A stretch of DNA of 64,000 nt, taken from NCBI RefSeq assembly GCF_964340395.1, contig NC_135551.1, positions 18,643,503 through 18,707,502 on the forward strand, read 5' to 3'. Below, in pieces: positions 25,449 through 64,000 of this stretch. The notes under the pieces were generated by a model that ran no database searches, was not told where the DNA came from, and saw nothing but the letters and a program-made list of their open reading frames with translations. Position 1 is the first letter of the stretch, and each line of letters opens with the position of its first letter. Origin of the DNA: Glandiceps talaboti (taxonomy: Eukaryota > Hemichordata > Enteropneusta > Spengelidae). A program made the position numbers and the translations under genes.

Positions 25449-25935
25449 ATAGCCCAGAGACTTGGCTATCTGACTTGATATACTGGCTTGACAATATAGC
25501 CCAGAGACTTGGCTATCTGACTTGATATACTGGCTTGACAATATAGCCCAGAGACTTGGCTATCTGACTTGACATACTGGCTTGACAATATAGCCCAGAG
25601 ACTTGGCTATCTGACTTGATATACTGGCTTGACAGTATAGCCCAGAGACTTGGCTATCTGACTTGATATACTGGCTTGACAGTATAGCCCAGAGACTTGG
25701 CTATCTGACTTGACATACTGGCTTGACAATATAGCCCAGAGACTTGGCTATCTGACTTGATATACTGGCTTGACAATATAGCCCAGAGACTTGGCTATCT
25801 GACTTGGCATACTGGCTTGACAGTATAGCCCAGAGACTTGGCTATCTGACTTGATATACTGGTTTGACAGTATAGCCCAGAGACTTGGTTATCTGACTTG
25901 ACATACTGGCTTGACAGTATAGCCCAGAGACTTGG
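25449..25935. repeat. 47-bp minisatellite, about 10 units
   Basis: The core AGCCCAGAGACTTGGCTATC recurs every 47 bases (25451, 25498 and on), followed by TGACTTGATATACTGGCTTG and ACA(A/G)TAT. Few substitutions separate the units. A lone reversed monomer core is at 52019-52047. Confidence 0.95.
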
Positions 25936-28456
25936 CTTTCTGATATCATAGTTACATTTGTATCAGGACCAGGGGTGGTATCAAGGCCTTGTTGATAGAT
26001 AGATAGATACTTGCCTTGCACTTATAGTCTGTAGTGAATGATATCAGAATGTCATAGTATCCATGTACATGTACCTTGACTAGGATGATAACAACAATGT
26101 TATTGCGGTTACCTGGGCAAAGGGCAAACGACTTGTCAGTGATCACTTTGACCCTGTTTTGACCTTTTTTAAACTTTAATAGATGAAACCAGCACTTGAC
26201 ATGGCCAGCTGTTTTGACAAAGTTGTTTTCATTTCCAGCTAGATAGTACCACATTTCTGGGCTAAAATTACATTTTTCTCAAACATTTAATATTGCAACA
26301 GAACTGAATGTATCTCAAAAGTAATATTTATAAAATTCAAATTATTCTATAATTGTTACAATGTTTTATGTGAAAAGTTCTCCACAGAGAGTGCAAATAT
26401 ATGATGTCAATTAATTTATCAGTTTCTAATTTACTCATGGAGTTACAATGTAACATTTAGTGCAATGGCATTGTGAATTAAATCGGTGAACTTTGACCTT
26501 AACATCATCTATGGTCCAAAATCTGAAAATTTATGTTGTGATCAATTATAGGTATGTTTTTCCAGTATGTTGTAAAAGGTTTCGTAACAGAATATCAGGT
26601 TCTAGCAGCAGTCTTTGGGTCGACAACATGTAAGACTTTTCCAAAACTAGCAATGTTATTTACTGTAGATGAACATTTGAAATTTGTTGCATATTTTGCT
26701 TTCGGTGAAAATTGTGTAATTGCAAGATTTGTCAACATTCTCAGGGAAAAAGTGTGACTAACAGTGACTCAGCAATTTCTTTGAAAGTTGACTACAAACT
26801 ATAGAAAGATTATGAAATCTATGTACACATACTTCACAAAAAAATGGTCAGTGATTAAGAGATACAGTATCTTTGACTAGTATCTTTGACAAATTATGAT
26901 ATCAGCACCAGTGACTGGTTAGGCCTAACAAAAAAAAAATTTGTGTGGTTCTGATTACGCTCAATTTTAGAAAAGGTGGGGCAGGTAGATTTTTTTTTTT
27001 TTTTTTTTTAATATATATTTTTTTCATATGTAAGTGTCTAGTTAAGGTAATTATGTTTTACCTTGTTTTCCATATGGTATCTGTGTTATTGATAAGTTTT
27101 ATAGTGTCTTTATAAATTGATGTCAGTTTCTCCACATCCGCTACTTCTTGCGATACATGACAATTTTCATGATTTTACTAATTTTTTCTCGAATACGTAA
27201 AAAAACAAGTTGAGGGTTGACAGTGAAAATCTAGGTGTAGTCGGGTAACCGAAACCAAATGATTTATATTAGGCCTAATAGTTATTTGATTAATATGTAT
27301 TGACAGTTTACATTTTAGTCAAGCTAGGGAGTAGGATTTATGTTAGGTAAGGTATAGGTGTAGGGTAAAGCTCCCTAGCACAGATTACATTTGTATTGCT
27401 GACTCATAGTGGTTCACGCTTGTACAGATACATACATGTACATGTATAGACAAGTTAACGGAAATGTTTAATTATAATAATAACAATAATTTAATTTCTT
27501 TAAAAAGAACACATCGGATGCTGACAAGAGAAGACAAGACATGTAACAATAGCATCCTTTTATCTCATCTCATCTCATCTTGTACTGATTGTATTTATGA
27601 GTCATTCTTTTGAAAACTTAGTGTTATATACTTTGTACATCAGTTATCTAAGGCTTACATGACATGCACAAATATCTAACTAGCTGTGCAGTGAGTGGTC
27701 AATAGTGTATCTCTGGGTCAGCCATAGACAGATAGGTATGCAGTCAGTTGTACGACGCAAAATTCTTTGCATAGTTGATAGAGGCACAGAGAGAGAGAGA
27801 TAGTCTATGCTCTCTGACGCTGCACAGCTTTGTAGGACAGATTGTAATTGCTAGCTATTGTATAGACCAAAATAGAACAGTACGCACTAATCAGTTAATT
27901 TAAAATGTACATACATGTATATGTTGTAGTGTTGAGATGATTTCTAGAAAAAAAACCTGTTGAATTTGAAATTATATTTATCATGATAAAAAGCTCATGT
28001 GTTCATTTTCTACCATGTATGCTCATTTACTATGATTAAAGTACATTTTAGGAAAACTCTTTAATCTAATATGTCAACATAGACGCCACAATTTCCCACC
28101 CCAATAAGAACAGTTGATTCCCTCCCCAGTATGAGAATGGTGTAAGGAGAGCACTTTAACATTCAGAAAAAAGTTAATTCAAATATGTTATTGTTTGTTT
28201 GTTTGCACACGTTTTCTCTACTAATTCATAATCAATAGTTTGCACATGCTATTTTCACTTTTCCAGTTGAAAATGCGTAGCATCAATTCATTGGTTTGAA
28301 ATGTAAGGTTAAAGTTCTCTTTTTAGTTGTCACATGCTGATAACATCGCAGTATTGGTGATAATAGGCATGTACAAATGTACTTACTTGTCAGAATATTC
28401 TGATAATTACAATCATCAAAGTAAAATCATCTTTGTTGTCATCTGCTTTGTTGCAG
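25936..28456. other. upstream flank or first intron of GOGAT; no coding exon seen
   Basis: The ATG exon begins at a splice acceptor, so a non-coding first exon and the promoter should lie in or beyond this stretch. I could not place them. Contains repeat family A (26919-27280). Confidence 0.4.
26919..27280 (+). repeat. interspersed repeat family A, copy 1
   Basis: Bounded by TTAGGCCTAA at both ends. Starts with TTGTGTGGTTCTGATTACGC and ends with GGGTAACCGAAACCAAA. Copies are at 39236-39575 (same strand) and 51338-51712 (opposite strand). Confidence 0.7.
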
Positions 28457-28496
28457 TTTTTAAAAGAAGCCCAAGAAGACTGATACTATCATCACC
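28457..28496 (+). other. GOGAT: GOGAT 5' UTR segment after a splice acceptor
   Basis: TTTGTTGCAG ends at 28456, so the ATG exon probably starts at 28457 and a non-coding exon lies upstream. ATC ACC ATG G (28491-28500) is a good start context. Confidence 0.6.

Positions 28497-64000
<35,504 letters not shown>

Noticed and set aside
26554-26757. 67-codon plus-strand frame after TTTTTCCAG
   Set aside because: No recognisable product and no downstream partner; composition is that of the AT-rich flank.

Overview
The window is nuclear DNA of an intron-rich invertebrate animal. Evidence: AT-rich sequence, GT-AG introns from about 0.2 to 12.7 kb, many microsatellites and minisatellites, several families of short inverted-repeat transposons and a tRNA-derived SINE. 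The two recognised genes also point to an invertebrate: eukaryotic glutamate synthase (GOGAT) is absent from vertebrates, and a two-domain phosphoethanolamine N-methyltransferase occurs in various invertebrates, some lower vertebrates and plants. I cannot name the species.

Layout. 1-2 kb: ends of one or two unrecognised genes, namely a minus-strand exon cut by the window edge (1-149) and a plus-strand terminal exon (577-750) followed by a cluster of AATAAA signals. 2-12 kb: no gene I can support; it holds a 37-bp minisatellite, a compound GA/TA block and two palindromic MITEs with 9-10 bp target duplications. 12.2-13.6 kb: a two-exon minus-strand gene for a 304-residue protein I do not recognise. 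14-28.4 kb: no supported gene; it holds a 40-bp satellite array (31 units), a 47-bp array, another palindromic MITE and old interspersed repeats.

28.5 kb to the right edge: the 5' part of a GOGAT gene on the plus strand. Nineteen coding exons encode the first 947 residues, which is the whole class-II glutamine amidotransferase domain, the central domain and the start of the FMN domain. The gene runs out of the window. Its 12.7-kb intron 11 contains a complete antisense gene (55289 down to 45006, 12 coding exons, 503 residues) for a plant-type two-domain phosphoethanolamine N-methyltransferase. The enzymes belong to different pathways (glutamate from glutamine and 2-oxoglutarate; phosphocholine from phosphoethanolamine), so I treat the nesting as structural, not as evidence of a shared pathway.

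Points most worth checking: the His-to-Tyr change at the expected catalytic histidine of the second methyltransferase domain; a minisatellite in that gene that has copied its own 3' splice site about eight times; several full-length palindromic MITEs with clear target-site duplications; a deleted transposon with coding remnants in GOGAT intron 7; and a 40-bp satellite with an emerging 80-bp higher-order repeat. I found no convincing novel multi-gene system.
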